Shown piece after piece: positions 34,765 through 44,866 of a DNA stretch of 64,000 nt. Location: positions 26,575-90,574 of the forward strand of contig SLNO01000047.1 of the NCBI GenBank assembly GCA_007132975.1, given 5' to 3'. Both the position numbers and the translations under genes were made by a program. The DNA is from Balneolales bacterium (GTDB lineage Bacteria; Bacteroidota; Rhodothermia; Balneolales; Natronogracilivirgulaceae). Under the pieces are notes generated by a model. It had not been told where the DNA came from, did not search any database, and worked only from the letters and a program-made list of their open reading frames with translations. Within the stretch, counting starts at the first letter, position 1; each line of letters opens with the position of its first letter.

Positions 34765-36804
34765 TCAGGGCTTTTCAACGCCCAGCGCTTCCAAATCAAG
34801 GAAGAAAGACGGCAGTTCGGGATCGTCCTCCAGCAGGTAGGTTTCAAACCACTGCAGCATGCGCAGATGGTAGTCGAACCGGGAGGTGGACCTTATGTTG
34901 CCATGCCCCTCATTCGGATACCAGATCAGGCGCAGCGGCACTTCCGGCTTGCGCACCTTAATGTGGCGGAAAAGCTCCAGCGACTGCGCCGGATGCACCC
35001 GGGTGTCATCTTCCCCGTGCATGATCAGCAGCGGCGTCTGGGAATTGTCCACGTGATAGATCGGGCTCCGCTCCAGCTTGTCCTGCCAGTCATCCCACAA
35101 ACGCTTGCGCGAGTGGACCAGGTAAAGCTCCTCGGGGATATCACTCGTTCCCCATTTGGACAGATTATTGCTGATTCCGACAAACATCACACCTGCCGCA
35201 AAGCGGTGCGAGTAGTAGGTCGACATCCACGCCGTGGCATAGCCGCCGTATGATCCGCCGGTGACACCCACGCGATCTTCGTCGGTAATGCCTTCGCCAA
35301 TGAGGAAGTCCACACCATCCACGATATCATCAAACTCGGCTCCGGCAAGGTCTGCCTGGCTCGATTTGATAAATTCGAGACCCCGGCCTGTGCTGCCGCG
35401 GTAATTGGGATAGAAAACGGCGAATCCGCGGGCCGCTCCCACCTGTCCGGCCAGTGAGTAAGCCGTGAGCCAACCATTGCTGTAATGCGCTTCCGGTCCA
35501 CCGTGGACAACCACAATGGCGGGATAGGGTCCACCGTGCTCTTCAATCGGGTAAATCAGCAAGCCTTCAATGTTGCGGCCGTCCCGCGCTTCGTAGCTGA
35601 CCACCACCTGGCGTCCCATGGGTACGTCCGCCAGCCAATCATTGCTGACCGTGACCCGGGAAAGCTCATCGGCGCCGGCTTCCATGACATAAATTTCCGT
35701 GGGGTGGCTCGGCGTCTGCTTGGTGAAGACTACCGTTCCGTCATTGGCATATGTGAAGTTGGTGATGTAGCCATCTTCCACATGCAGCAAGCGGGTGAAA
35801 CCGGATCCGTCAGAAGCGATTGTCCCAAAGGTGGTTGCCGTGCTTTCACTGGCGAGGAAGCGGATCAGGCCATCCTCTGACCACGTGATGCGCTCGAATT
35901 TACCTTCAAAATCGGGGAAGATATTTTGAGGTGTTCCACCGGAGGCGGATACCACCATGATACGGCCATCAATGGGATCGTGGATGTTGTGTCCCGCACG
36001 CAGCGCCAGCATGCTGCCATCAGGGCTCCATGTGATCTGGGCCAGTTTTCCTGCATTGTCGATTTCGTTGCGCACCTGTGCCGTGGCGGCATCCACCACT
36101 TTTACCTGCTGGAACATGTAGAAATCGTCAATGTTGGGAGTCGGGGTCTCCGAAATGGCCAGATGGCGCCCGTCAGGGCTCCACTCCATCAGATAGACCG
36201 CACCGTCCACCTGGATGCGCCGGCGCTCAGGCTCTGCCTCTTCCAGATCCACAAGGAATGCTTCCCGGTTGGGAACATTCTCCTCATAAACGGTCGGCTC
36301 ATAGGGAAGCGGATTCTCGGGCCGGTCAAGCTGCTCGCGTGAAACCAGCGAGACGATGGTGCCTGAGGGATGCCAGCTGTAGGCCATGATCCCAGCCTCA
36401 TGATGGTACAGGCGGGTTATCTCCCCGGATTGCGGATCCAGTTCGTACAAAGACACCGCACTGTCTTCGGGGCCACGGGTTGTGAAGGAGAAGGTGTTGT
36501 GGTCTGGACGCACCTGAAGGTTGCCCGCGCGGCTTTCCAGTTCAATCTGACGGATATCTCCAGTGCGCCGATCCATCACATGCAATTCGAGATTGGCGGG
36601 TGCATTGGTCTCGAATGGATCCTGCGGTACTACCTTGGTGAATGCAATGAAGTTTCCGTCAGGTGCCACCAGGGCAGACCCCACATTCTGGATTTTCGCT
36701 ACCTGCTGAGGTGTCAACCCTTCGGCCTGCAATCCGCTGTTGATTACAGGAGCCACCGCTAATAGCAGTAAGAGGAAAAATGGTATAAACCTATTCTTTA
36801 GCAT
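34765..36804 (-). CDS. S9-family dipeptidyl/acylaminoacyl peptidase
   Basis: A 679-residue exported serine peptidase. The start at 36804 (MLKNRFIPFFLLLLL) gives a clean signal peptide; the longer frame from 36897 adds an unlikely leader. Residues about 30-410 form a WD40/TolB-like propeller with repeated WSPDG strands. The catalytic domain follows: VVVHGGPEAHY, then Ser518 (VTGGSYGGYATAW), Asp600 (MHGEDDTRV) and His634 (PNEGHGNIR). It cleaves short peptides in the periplasm by family analogy. A strong terminator follows the gene. Confidence 0.9.
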   Translation of the reverse strand: MLKNRFIPFFLLLLLAVAPVINSGLQAEGLTPQQVAKIQNVGSALVAPDGNFIAFTKVVPQDPFETNAPANLELHVMDRRTGDIRQIELESRAGNLQVRPDHNTFSFTTRGPEDSAVSLYELDPQSGEITRLYHHEAGIMAYSWHPSGTIVSLVSREQLDRPENPLPYEPTVYEENVPNREAFLVDLEEAEPERRRIQVDGAVYLMEWSPDGRHLAISETPTPNIDDFYMFQQVKVVDAATAQVRNEIDNAGKLAQITWSPDGSMLALRAGHNIHDPIDGRIMVVSASGGTPQNIFPDFEGKFERITWSEDGLIRFLASESTATTFGTIASDGSGFTRLLHVEDGYITNFTYANDGTVVFTKQTPSHPTEIYVMEAGADELSRVTVSNDWLADVPMGRQVVVSYEARDGRNIEGLLIYPIEEHGGPYPAIVVVHGGPEAHYSNGWLTAYSLAGQVGAARGFAVFYPNYRGSTGRGLEFIKSSQADLAGAEFDDIVDGVDFLIGEGITDEDRVGVTGGSYGGYATAWMSTYYSHRFAAGVMFVGISNNLSKWGTSDIPEELYLVHSRKRLWDDWQDKLERSPIYHVDNSQTPLLIMHGEDDTRVHPAQSLELFRHIKVRKPEVPLRLIWYPNEGHGNIRSTSRFDYHLRMLQWFETYLLEDDPELPSFFLDLEALGVEKP

Positions 36805-36900
36805 ATGTTTACAGTTGTTTGGATTATCTGTTGGGCTCAAAAAAATTGTGGAACAGTGCCCATAGATACGGATTTTCGCGAAATATTTCAGCCACAAACA

Positions 36901-36932
36901 AAAAAAACCCCGCCTCCTGTCAGGGAAACGGG
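36901..36932 (-). terminator. Intrinsic terminator after the response regulator gene
   Basis: On the minus strand CCCCG and CGGGG pair across a 16-base interior, followed directly by a run of T. It lies 37 bases past the stop of the LuxR-type regulator and before the S9 peptidase start. Confidence 0.75.
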
Positions 36933-36968
36933 GAAGTTGAATCGAGGTCTTTGTCGCGTTTAACCGGG

Positions 36969-37631
36969 CTACAGATAAAAGAATACGCCCGGGTTGATGA
37001 GTTTTCTGGAAATTCCTTTTGCAATCGCTTCGGACCGGGAGTTGACCTGAAGCTTTCGATAAATGTTGCGGATGTGGTAGCGTACACCATCGACCGACAG
37101 AAATATCTCTTTGCCAATGGTGTGATATGAAACACCCGTGGCAAGTTTTTCGAGAATCTGGTGCTCCCTCTCCGTGAGGTGTTCCTGATTGTCGCCCTGA
37201 TGGAAGCTGCGGATCACCTTGTTGGCGATATTGGGTGTGATCGGGGATCCTCCGTCTATGGCGTCACGAATAGCGGCTATAAGTCCTTCCGGACTTACTT
37301 TTTTCTCCAGATAACCCATAGCGCCAGCTTTAAGCGCATCAAAGATGTGCTGGTCGTCATCAAACACACTCGCCATGATCACGATCACATCCGGGTAGTG
37401 TTTTTTGACATATCGGACCCCTTCTATGCCGCTCATCCCCGGCAGGCCGATATCCATAATAAAAAGATCTACTCTGCTCATGACATCCGACGCAAAGGCC
37501 TCTTCACAGGAACCGAATGCGCCTACAACATTCAGATCGGTTTCCGACCCGATGAATGCCTCCCATCCGTCCCGCATATACCTGTTATCCTCAATAATAC
37601 CGATGTTGGTCACAGCTGACTTTTTCTTCAT
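36969..37631 (-). CDS. NarL/FixJ-type response regulator (REC + LuxR HTH)
   Basis: A 220-residue regulator starting at the ATG at 37631 (MKKKSAVTNIGIIEDN). The receiver domain shows the acidic pair Glu14/Asp15, phospho-acceptor Asp60 (FIMDIGLPGMSG), the Ser of IVIMAS and Lys in YLEKKVS. The LuxR-type helix-turn-helix is at residues about 150-210 (LTEREHQILEKLATG, then SVDGVRYHIRNIYRKL). It lies downstream of a large sensor kinase on the same strand and is probably its partner. A terminator-like hairpin in the 280-base gap suggests that the two have partly separate transcripts. Confidence 0.92.
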   Translation of the reverse strand: MKKKSAVTNIGIIEDNRYMRDGWEAFIGSETDLNVVGAFGSCEEAFASDVMSRVDLFIMDIGLPGMSGIEGVRYVKKHYPDVIVIMASVFDDDQHIFDALKAGAMGYLEKKVSPEGLIAAIRDAIDGGSPITPNIANKVIRSFHQGDNQEHLTEREHQILEKLATGVSYHTIGKEIFLSVDGVRYHIRNIYRKLQVNSRSEAIAKGISRKLINPGVFFYL

Positions 37632-37771
37632 ATTTCCGCGCAGGTCAAAATGGCTGGATACAGGTCCTGCCAATGTTGCTGTTATATCCGTAAACAACGT
37701 GTCACCTCGGTGCTTTTCGTTCATGATTCACTTGAGACTGTTTGCAGCGCACCGAAAACTACATCAGTCTC

Positions 37772-37800
37772 ATAAAAAGGTCACCGCATATTCATGCGGT
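37772..37800 (-). terminator. Candidate terminator after the sensor kinase gene
   Basis: On the minus strand a 7-bp stem ACCGCAT/ATGCGGT with a 4-base loop is followed by GACCTTTTT. It lies about 110 bases past the kinase stop and before the response regulator. Confidence 0.5.
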
Positions 37801-37911
37801 TTTCAATTCAGCATTAAGCAGCTGGGCGTAATCGGGTCAGTCATATCCGCTGCATTCGATAATGAGAAACGTCCTGCTGACTGTCACCGGGTGATATATT
37901 ATCCGGTGCAC

Positions 37912-40884
37912 TCATGGCCTCAGGACCAGTTCCCAGCGTGTACCCCCTTCAGGGGACGTATCCAGCAGTATTTTTGCCCCGATCTGCTCTGCACGGCTAC
38001 GGATGTTTTTAACTCCGTTGCCATCCGTGACCGCTTCAGCATCAAAGCCTCTGCCATTGTCAGACACCTCAATCCTCAGCCGGCCTGATTTATAACCAAG
38101 CACGACCTCTGCTTCGGTTGCCCCCGAATGGCGGGCAATATTGGTCACCATTTCCTTGAATATAAGCCAGAGATTCTGCCGCAGCTGCATATCCAATTTT
38201 CCTGGTATCTGCTCATCGATGTGAAGCTTGTACTCGATCCCCTTGCTTTCCATGAGGTCAGACACATACCTTCGGCATTTGGAAAGGAAGGATTTCCAGT
38301 CGTCATGCTCAGGGTTTATGGCCCAGACAATATCCGTGATCTTTTCTTTGGCATCACCAGCACTATCTGAAATCAGCTTAACGAACCGGTTTCTGTCGCC
38401 CCGGAATTTATCATCTTCAATGGCTCTGGCAAAGAAGCTGATACTGCTCAGGGTGGCACTTATCTCGTCGTGCAAGTCGCCGGCAATCCTGTTGCGGATA
38501 CGGTGGACACGCAGGAGCTGATTCACACGGATGCGATACCCGGTGTACAATACCGACATGGTGGCCAGGAAATATAGCAGATAGGCCCACCATGTCCGGT
38601 ACCATGGGGGTAGGATACGAACGTGGAATGGCTCGGCAACGCTGACCGTCCCGAACAGATTGCGCGCTTCAACAAGAAAACGGTAGGTACCCTCTGGCAG
38701 GTTGGTGTAGTCTTTCCGTATTTCGGAAGTCCATGCCGACCAGTCAAGATCAAATCCTTCAAGCATCACACGATAGCGCACACGTGCCGGATCCAGATAA
38801 GCTGCCGCGGCATAAGTGAAGCGCAGTTCGTTTTCCGCATAAGTCAGGATCTTGGGATTGCTGTTGGCACCTCTGGCCACCAGCGAGTCTCCCCTGACCA
38901 GCACTTCGCTGATCTCGGTATGAAAACCGATCCCAGTATCAAATTGCCCCCTTGGATCAAAACGCACAAGTTGTCGGGCGTCAACATACCAAATATATCC
39001 CTGCGGGTCGGTATACATATGGTTGTTTTGGGCAATATCAAGCCAACTCAGGATACCCGCATGGATCTCAAAAGTGCCGTCAGGTTGCCGCATTGCCGAC
39101 CGGAACCTGCGACCCAAACTGAACCACACGTTCCCGTTCGGGTCCTCGACGGCATGGAGGTACTGCCGGTTTGTATCCATGAAATCGGGACCAAACCGGT
39201 CTGTTTGAATCAGCGAGTCGGATTCTGCATCGTGGTATAGAACGCCATGGTATCGTGTAAGAAACAGCGGCTCTTCATCAATCATGGCGACATATACGCG
39301 GGGAAAATCTGATCCCGGTCTGTCATCATGCAGGAATCTGTAGATACGGTGCCCGGCTATCTTTCCATCCTGCCATTCAAAAGCGAGGCGAAACAACCCT
39401 TGTGATTCGGTGCCGATCCACAGATAGCCAGAGGGACATATTTGAACGGAGTTGGAACTTGCCCTCAGGTCATCGATTGCATAGATGGTTTCCAGCATCG
39501 AACCGTTCAGCCGGGCTACTGAAATACCCGTATGATGCACCGAAACCACTGTATCCTGACCCAGTGAAGCGATGGTGTTGCTGAATCCTGCATCGGTTAC
39601 CGGTTCAAAGTTCTTTCCCGTGAATCGATGAAGCGCACCGCCACAAACGACGTATAGATCATCATTGTGATGCAAAAACTGATGACAAAAGGTTTTTCCT
39701 TCAAAAAATCGTGTGGCCCCCTCGCTATTTCGTAAAAAAATCCCCCGGCTGGTTGAAACGAAGATCGTGTCATTTCGCGACGTTATCCTGTTGGCTGTAT
39801 CGGATAGGCTGTGCCTGTTGTCAATATGACGAAACGGTATTTGAAGGTCTATCCGGGACAGGCCGTTGATGGTCGCTGCCCAAAGGGATCCCTTCTTATC
39901 CTGACCCAAACCATAGACCGTACTGCTTACCAGACCGCTTTCTTCGGTCAGGATTTTCAACAGGGAGCCATCCCTGTCAAGCAAGACAATGCCGCCATTA
40001 CGGGTAGCAATGGCGATGGTGCCATCCGCCAAAAGTATGGCCTCGTCGATAAAGTTGACACGAAGATATTCCGCCGCATCATTATCAAATGACCTGAATT
40101 CCTGGCCGTCGAAGTGCAACAGCCCGAGATAGGTGACAAAGAGAAAATTCCCATCTCCAAGCTCAATCACACTTCGAAGGGTTGTGCTGCCAAAAAGCGC
40201 CCCCTTGTCCCACTCTACAAGCTCTCCATCGGAATACCTCTTCAGACCAAATGGTGCCTCCCGGACATATGTTTCGCCCTCCATCTCAAACATGTTATTA
40301 AAACGGGTCTTTGCCGGGATGGCATGCACCTGCTCCCCATCGTAATGCAAGAAGTATTCATAGGAGAGAAAGAAAGCACCCTCATCTGTTTTTTGGCTGT
40401 ACCAGACTGCGGTAAATTCAACGGTATCAGGAATCAATGGCGTCAGCGACTCATAATGCCAGGGATTATCGGTTGTTGGATCGGCGGGAGATGAGACCGA
40501 GACATATCCAATCTCTCCCAAACCGCCGACATAGATCCTGTCCTGATCCCCGTAAACAAGACTCATAACCATCTGGCCAGGAATGCGGACAATCTGCCAT
40601 TCAACGCCGTTGAAACGCAAAAGACCATATGAGTTTGCAACATAAATGATGCCGCGACTGTCTTCTGCGATTCCCCAGCTCTGTACATGTCCCTGATAAA
40701 CATCCGCAGTGTAATTGGTAATGGGCGGCGAACCAGTACCCCCTGGTGGATTTGGACTTCGCCCCTGTCCACCGGCAACCTGCAGTGGCAGCAACGCACT
40801 GAGAAGCGAGAGGACCAACCATCCACTCAGCCCCATTTTCACCTTATTACTTCCCGCATAGATTCCAGCAGCCATCCGATTCAC
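37912..40884 (-). CDS. Large propeller sensor histidine kinase (Reg_prop/Y_Y_Y type)
   Basis: A 990-residue membrane sensor. After a signal segment (residues 17-40), residues about 50-680 are propeller repeats of the two-component-regulator type (for example GLLRFNGVEWQIV, GLGQDKKGSLWAATINGLSRID, PNGNVWFSL). A Y_Y_Y-like Ig domain spans about 685-755 (RYRVMLEGFDLDWSAWTS), a single transmembrane helix is at 765-785, and the kinase follows: phospho-acceptor His805 in AGDLHDEISATLSS (HisKA_3 class), N-box NIARHSGATE, DNGRGFDA and GNGVKNIRSRA. It should phosphorylate the NarL-type regulator next to it. In gut Bacteroidetes related sensors detect glycans; the ligand here is unknown. Confidence 0.92.
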   Translation of the reverse strand: MNRMAAGIYAGSNKVKMGLSGWLVLSLLSALLPLQVAGGQGRSPNPPGGTGSPPITNYTADVYQGHVQSWGIAEDSRGIIYVANSYGLLRFNGVEWQIVRIPGQMVMSLVYGDQDRIYVGGLGEIGYVSVSSPADPTTDNPWHYESLTPLIPDTVEFTAVWYSQKTDEGAFFLSYEYFLHYDGEQVHAIPAKTRFNNMFEMEGETYVREAPFGLKRYSDGELVEWDKGALFGSTTLRSVIELGDGNFLFVTYLGLLHFDGQEFRSFDNDAAEYLRVNFIDEAILLADGTIAIATRNGGIVLLDRDGSLLKILTEESGLVSSTVYGLGQDKKGSLWAATINGLSRIDLQIPFRHIDNRHSLSDTANRITSRNDTIFVSTSRGIFLRNSEGATRFFEGKTFCHQFLHHNDDLYVVCGGALHRFTGKNFEPVTDAGFSNTIASLGQDTVVSVHHTGISVARLNGSMLETIYAIDDLRASSNSVQICPSGYLWIGTESQGLFRLAFEWQDGKIAGHRIYRFLHDDRPGSDFPRVYVAMIDEEPLFLTRYHGVLYHDAESDSLIQTDRFGPDFMDTNRQYLHAVEDPNGNVWFSLGRRFRSAMRQPDGTFEIHAGILSWLDIAQNNHMYTDPQGYIWYVDARQLVRFDPRGQFDTGIGFHTEISEVLVRGDSLVARGANSNPKILTYAENELRFTYAAAAYLDPARVRYRVMLEGFDLDWSAWTSEIRKDYTNLPEGTYRFLVEARNLFGTVSVAEPFHVRILPPWYRTWWAYLLYFLATMSVLYTGYRIRVNQLLRVHRIRNRIAGDLHDEISATLSSISFFARAIEDDKFRGDRNRFVKLISDSAGDAKEKITDIVWAINPEHDDWKSFLSKCRRYVSDLMESKGIEYKLHIDEQIPGKLDMQLRQNLWLIFKEMVTNIARHSGATEAEVVLGYKSGRLRIEVSDNGRGFDAEAVTDGNGVKNIRSRAEQIGAKILLDTSPEGGTRWELVLRP

Positions 40885-40947
40885 CGACAGGTAATCACGA
40901 ATTTCCCCCTAATGTAACAAATTTTTTGGGGTATGTGGGATTTCCGG

Positions 40948-41376
40948 TCAGGGTTCAGGCTCATTCGGTTCCGTGATCACGATAATCACAGGTCCATTGC
41001 CGTTATCAGGGTCATCATCATCTCTTTGGGTCCCTGATTTCATTTTTTCCACGTTGTCACTGTTGTCAACCATGGATGCCAGGTGGTAACTCACTACTGT
41101 CTTCCCGGCAAATTTCGGATGGTTGTTGTTGACCTGTATGGCACATAATGGTGCCCCGTTCTCCCACTGGATGGCGTAGTTTGTTTCTCTGTCCGAAATG
41201 ATGATCAACCGGTCACCATCCTCGATGTCCATGGTCTCCCCGGCCTTCAGTGTTTTCAAGGCCGAAGCCCTTCTGCCAGGGGATGTGGTAATGTATTGAA
41301 TATGGTGATCCCTTCTGGTGTCTGTACGGTTTGTTATGCTTCTTTTCAGGTTAAGGCCGCTCATGTGTATCCTCAT
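40948..41376 (-). CDS. Hypothetical protein with acidic, proline-rich tail
   Basis: A 142-residue protein I do not recognise (138 if the inner ATG is used). It has no signal peptide. A predicted beta-rich core (residues 40-95: TLKAGETMDIEDGDRLIIISDRE-like strands and NGAPLCAIQVNNNH) is followed by an Asp-rich stretch (RDDDDPDNGNG), a hydrophobic strand (PVIIVIT) and an EPNEPEP end. It lies just upstream of the sensor kinase in the same direction (63-base gap) and could be co-transcribed. Composition is coding-like but the function is unknown. Confidence 0.6.
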   Translation of the reverse strand: MRIHMSGLNLKRSITNRTDTRRDHHIQYITTSPGRRASALKTLKAGETMDIEDGDRLIIISDRETNYAIQWENGAPLCAIQVNNNHPKFAGKTVVSYHLASMVDNSDNVEKMKSGTQRDDDDPDNGNGPVIIVITEPNEPEP

Positions 41377-41861
41377 TGATCACGGGTGAAAATGTCGCAA
41401 CACTCAAAATCATTGTCATGCATCAGGATGAATATAAAAAAAATAGTTTAGAGACCTGAACCGATACCTCTTTTCAGAAAAGTTGTTTTACTGAAAAAAA
41501 ACAAAGCCCCCGCCCCACGGAGAAGCGGGAACGGGGGGCTGAGCGCTCTCTTTAGCAAGCGTCACTCTAAAAAATTTGATTGTCGGCAACCAGGAACTGC
41601 TTTGTGCAATTATCCTGTTGCGATGGAAACTTGTGGCATTTACCTGTCTGTGCCCACCCATACAATACCAAGTATCTGCCTGCATGTCACCGCATGGTCA
41701 TGCAGTTCTTTTCATATTCCAAAAATTGGACAAACTGCTCGCTGGCCGGGAATCACACCTGTTTCCATGTTGTTTAAAGCAAAGTCAGCATAGATTTTTG
41801 CCGATCATTTTGCTATCGTTAAGCCGATACTGCCACCACTGTAAAATCATATCCAGGAACT
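41377..41861. other. Intergenic region upstream of aconitase
   Basis: About 485 bases with no credible gene. It contains a minus-strand intrinsic terminator (41493-41540) with no gene feeding it, and a perfect 7-bp hairpin CTGCATG/CATGCAG at 41680-41705. Small frames on both strands (62-148 codons) look spurious. Confidence 0.5.
41493..41540 (-). terminator. Orphan intrinsic terminator
   Basis: On the minus strand a GC-rich stem (AGCCCCC/GGGGGCT, with further pairing inside) is followed by TTTGTTTTTTTT. The nearest gene to its right, aconitase, is on the plus strand, so a minus-strand transcript that starts in the intergenic region is the simplest source. Confidence 0.6.
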
Positions 41862-44666
41862 ATGAGCAACGATATTTTCGGAATTCTGAAAGAACTCAAC
41901 ACCCCTACCGGAACCCACAAGTATTACAGCCTCGTCGAGCTGCAGAAGAAAGGCCACGACATTGCCAAGCTGCCTTTCACCATCCGTATTCTTCTCGAAA
42001 ATGCCCTCCGCAACTACGATGATTTTGCTGTCAAAAAGGAACATGTGGAAACGCTGCTCAACTGGACCCCGGACGGAGTTCCAAGCGACATCCCCTACAT
42101 GCCGGCACGGGTGCTCATGCAGGACTTCACCGGTGTTCCCTCCGTGGTGGATATCGCATCGATCAGGTCAGAGGTCGGCCGCCAGAAAGGAAAGGAAAAA
42201 GCCTCAGGCATCAATCCACAGGTTCCGGTGGACCTGATCATCGATCACTCGGTGCAGGTGGACTTTTTTGGCACGCGCGATGCCTACCGGCTGAATGTGG
42301 AGAAGGAATACGAACGCAACGAGGAGCGCTACAGCCTACTGAAGTGGGCCCAGCAGGCGTTTGCCGATTACAGTGTGCTGCCACCCGGGCTCGGAATCTG
42401 CCACCAGGTGAACCTTGAGTATCTGGCCAAGGGCATTTACCTGCGCGACGGATACGCTTTCCCCGATACCCTCGTGGGCACCGACTCGCACACCCCCATG
42501 GTCAACGGTATTGGTGTCGTGGGATGGGGTGTTGGCGGCATTGAAGCAGAAGCGGTCATGCTCGGGCAGCCCATCTACATGCTCAACCCCGAGGTGGTGG
42601 GACTCAAGCTCACCGGATCGCTTCCCGAAGGCGCCACTTCTACCGATCTTGTACTTGCCGTGACCCATCGGCTGCGCAAACATGGCGTTGTCGGAAAATT
42701 CGTAGAGGTCTTCGGCGACGGACTGGCCAATCTCACAGTTCCCGACCGGGCCACCATATCCAACATGTCCCCTGAGTTCGGCTGCACCGTCACCTTTTTC
42801 CCCATCGACGACCGCACCCTTGATTACATGCGCCTGACAGCCCGTGACGAGGACCACGTCCGCACGGTCGAGCTCTACGCCAAAAACAACATGATGTGGC
42901 GTGAGAACGAGGAGCAGATCGCCTACACAAACCAGCTTGAACTGGATCTTGGGGATGTGGTACCTGCCATATCGGGCCCGAAACGTCCTCAGGACAAAAT
43001 CGTTCTGACCGACGTCAAGGATTCTTTCATAAAAATCATGAAGGATACCTACGAGCGTGACTACATCGACCTGGAAGAACGCGAGCGCTGGCTCTCAGAG
43101 GGCGGACAGATGCCAAGCACCACCCGACAGGGAGACCCCGCCGATATGATACCCGGAGATGCCGAAATTTCCGTGGACACTGCCGTGCAAACCAGGGATG
43201 GCCTCAAATCCGTTGAGATCCGGACCGGCGACACCGAGTTCCTGCTCAGCGACGGATCCATCGTCATGGCCGCCATTACCAGCTGCACCAACACATCCAA
43301 CCCCTCGGTCATGCTTGGCGCGGGACTGGTTGCCAAAAAGGCGGTTGAAAAAGGCCTTAACGTGAAGCCATGGGTAAAGACCAGTCTTGCTCCCGGCTCC
43401 AAAGTGGTTACCACATACTACGAAAAGTCCGAGCTGCTCCCTTATCTTGAAGCACTTGGCTTCCATGTGGTTGGATACGGGTGTACCACCTGCATCGGCA
43501 ACAGCGGTGACCTGCCGCCCCACATCGCCAAGGCTGTGGAGGAAAACGACATGATCGTCTCCTCTGTGCTTTCCGGCAACAGGAACTTTGAGGCACGCAT
43601 ACACCCAAGCATTAAAATGAACTTCCTGGCATCGCCCATGCTCGTAGTCGGTTATGCCCTGGCGGGACGTATTGACGTGGACATGATGAACGAACCGCTT
43701 GGATACGACCCCAATCTGGAGCCGGTTTATCTTAAGGATATTTGGCCGACGGAAAAGGAGATTCGGGACCTGATGGAAAAGGTCATAGAACCTGAGGATT
43801 TCCGCAGCAACTATGCCACATTGTTCGAGGGTGATGAGGTCTGGAAGGCACTGGACGCCCCCACCGGACAGGTTTACGAGTGGGAAGATGCATCCACATA
43901 CATCAAGGAAGCTCCTTTCTTCCGGAATATTACCGATACTCCTGATGCTGTTTCGGACATTATAAACGCTCGCGCACTGCTTGTTTTAGGCGACTCCATA
44001 ACTACAGACCACATCTCGCCTGCAGGAAAAATCGGTGAAAACACGCCGGCCGGAGAGTATCTTATCAGCAAGGGCATCAAGCCTGTTGATTTCAACTCCT
44101 ACGGCTCGCGCCGCGGAAATCATGAGGTAATGATCCGGGGCACTTTCGCCAACGTCCGTATCAAAAACCAGCTTGTGGAAAAAGAGGGTGGCTGGACGAT
44201 CCATCATCCATCCGGTAAGGAGATGTTCGTCTACGATGCCGCGCTGAAGTATGCTGAAGAAGGCACCCCGCTTGTTGTTCTGGGCGGCAAGGAGTACGGC
44301 AGCGGTTCGTCGCGCGACTGGGCGGCAAAAGGCACGAATCTGCTGGGCATCAAGGCCGTGATTGCCGAGAGCTTTGAGCGGATCCACCGCAGCAACCTGG
44401 TTGGGATGGGTGTGCTGCCGCTTCGATTCCAGCCCGGTGAATCGCGTCAGAGCCTGGGGCTTGCCGGTGATGAAGAGTTTACGATCTCGGGAATCTCGGA
44501 TGATCTGACTCCGAACAAGGAGCTGGATGTCGTGGCCAAGAAGTCCGATGGCAGTGAAGTTTCTTTCAAGGCAACCGCCCAGTTGAATTCCGAAGTTGAG
44601 ATCGCTTACTACCGCAACGGAGGCATCCTTCAGTATGTGCTTCGGCGGTTCCTGAAAGAGATCTGA
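41862..44666 (+). CDS. acnA: Aconitate hydratase A
   Basis: TCA-cycle enzyme that isomerises citrate to isocitrate, 934 residues, the AcnA/IRP-type length and domain order. The [4Fe-4S] ligands are Cys475 (ITSCTNTSNPSVM), Cys541 and Cys544 (GYGCTTCIGNSG). Other blocks are GTDSHTPMVNGIGVVGWGVGG, LGDSITTDHISPAG and YGSGSSRDWAAKG. An AGGA lies upstream of the ATG. With gltA in the same window it supplies consecutive TCA steps, but the two genes are 35 kb apart. A strong bidirectional terminator follows. Confidence 0.97.
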   Translation: MSNDIFGILKELNTPTGTHKYYSLVELQKKGHDIAKLPFTIRILLENALRNYDDFAVKKEHVETLLNWTPDGVPSDIPYMPARVLMQDFTGVPSVVDIASIRSEVGRQKGKEKASGINPQVPVDLIIDHSVQVDFFGTRDAYRLNVEKEYERNEERYSLLKWAQQAFADYSVLPPGLGICHQVNLEYLAKGIYLRDGYAFPDTLVGTDSHTPMVNGIGVVGWGVGGIEAEAVMLGQPIYMLNPEVVGLKLTGSLPEGATSTDLVLAVTHRLRKHGVVGKFVEVFGDGLANLTVPDRATISNMSPEFGCTVTFFPIDDRTLDYMRLTARDEDHVRTVELYAKNNMMWRENEEQIAYTNQLELDLGDVVPAISGPKRPQDKIVLTDVKDSFIKIMKDTYERDYIDLEERERWLSEGGQMPSTTRQGDPADMIPGDAEISVDTAVQTRDGLKSVEIRTGDTEFLLSDGSIVMAAITSCTNTSNPSVMLGAGLVAKKAVEKGLNVKPWVKTSLAPGSKVVTTYYEKSELLPYLEALGFHVVGYGCTTCIGNSGDLPPHIAKAVEENDMIVSSVLSGNRNFEARIHPSIKMNFLASPMLVVGYALAGRIDVDMMNEPLGYDPNLEPVYLKDIWPTEKEIRDLMEKVIEPEDFRSNYATLFEGDEVWKALDAPTGQVYEWEDASTYIKEAPFFRNITDTPDAVSDIINARALLVLGDSITTDHISPAGKIGENTPAGEYLISKGIKPVDFNSYGSRRGNHEVMIRGTFANVRIKNQLVEKEGGWTIHHPSGKEMFVYDAALKYAEEGTPLVVLGGKEYGSGSSRDWAAKGTNLLGIKAVIAESFERIHRSNLVGMGVLPLRFQPGESRQSLGLAGDEEFTISGISDDLTPNKELDVVAKKSDGSEVSFKATAQLNSEVEIAYYRNGGILQYVLRRFLKEI

Positions 44667-44727
44667 TTTTTGACAGACCGGGTCCCCCGATCGTCCGGGT
44701 CCATTTCTTTATTCTGAAGCTTAAAAT

Positions 44728-44766
44728 GAAAAAGCCGGTCAGCAACATGATGGCCGGCTTTTTTTT
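44728..44766 (+). terminator. Bidirectional terminator between acnA and trxA
   Basis: AAAAAGCCGG and CCGGCTTTTTTTT pair across a loop of about 15 bases. It lies about 65 bases after the acnA stop and is flanked by A and T runs, so it can serve both converging genes. Confidence 0.85.
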
Positions 44767-44866
44767 GAATCTAAGCTGTCCGAATGAACCTCAACCCAGC
44801 GGAAGCCCGACAAGGCAATCACTTTTTCAGGTATCCGGACATTGCAATATCCTTAATGTCCCGGAT

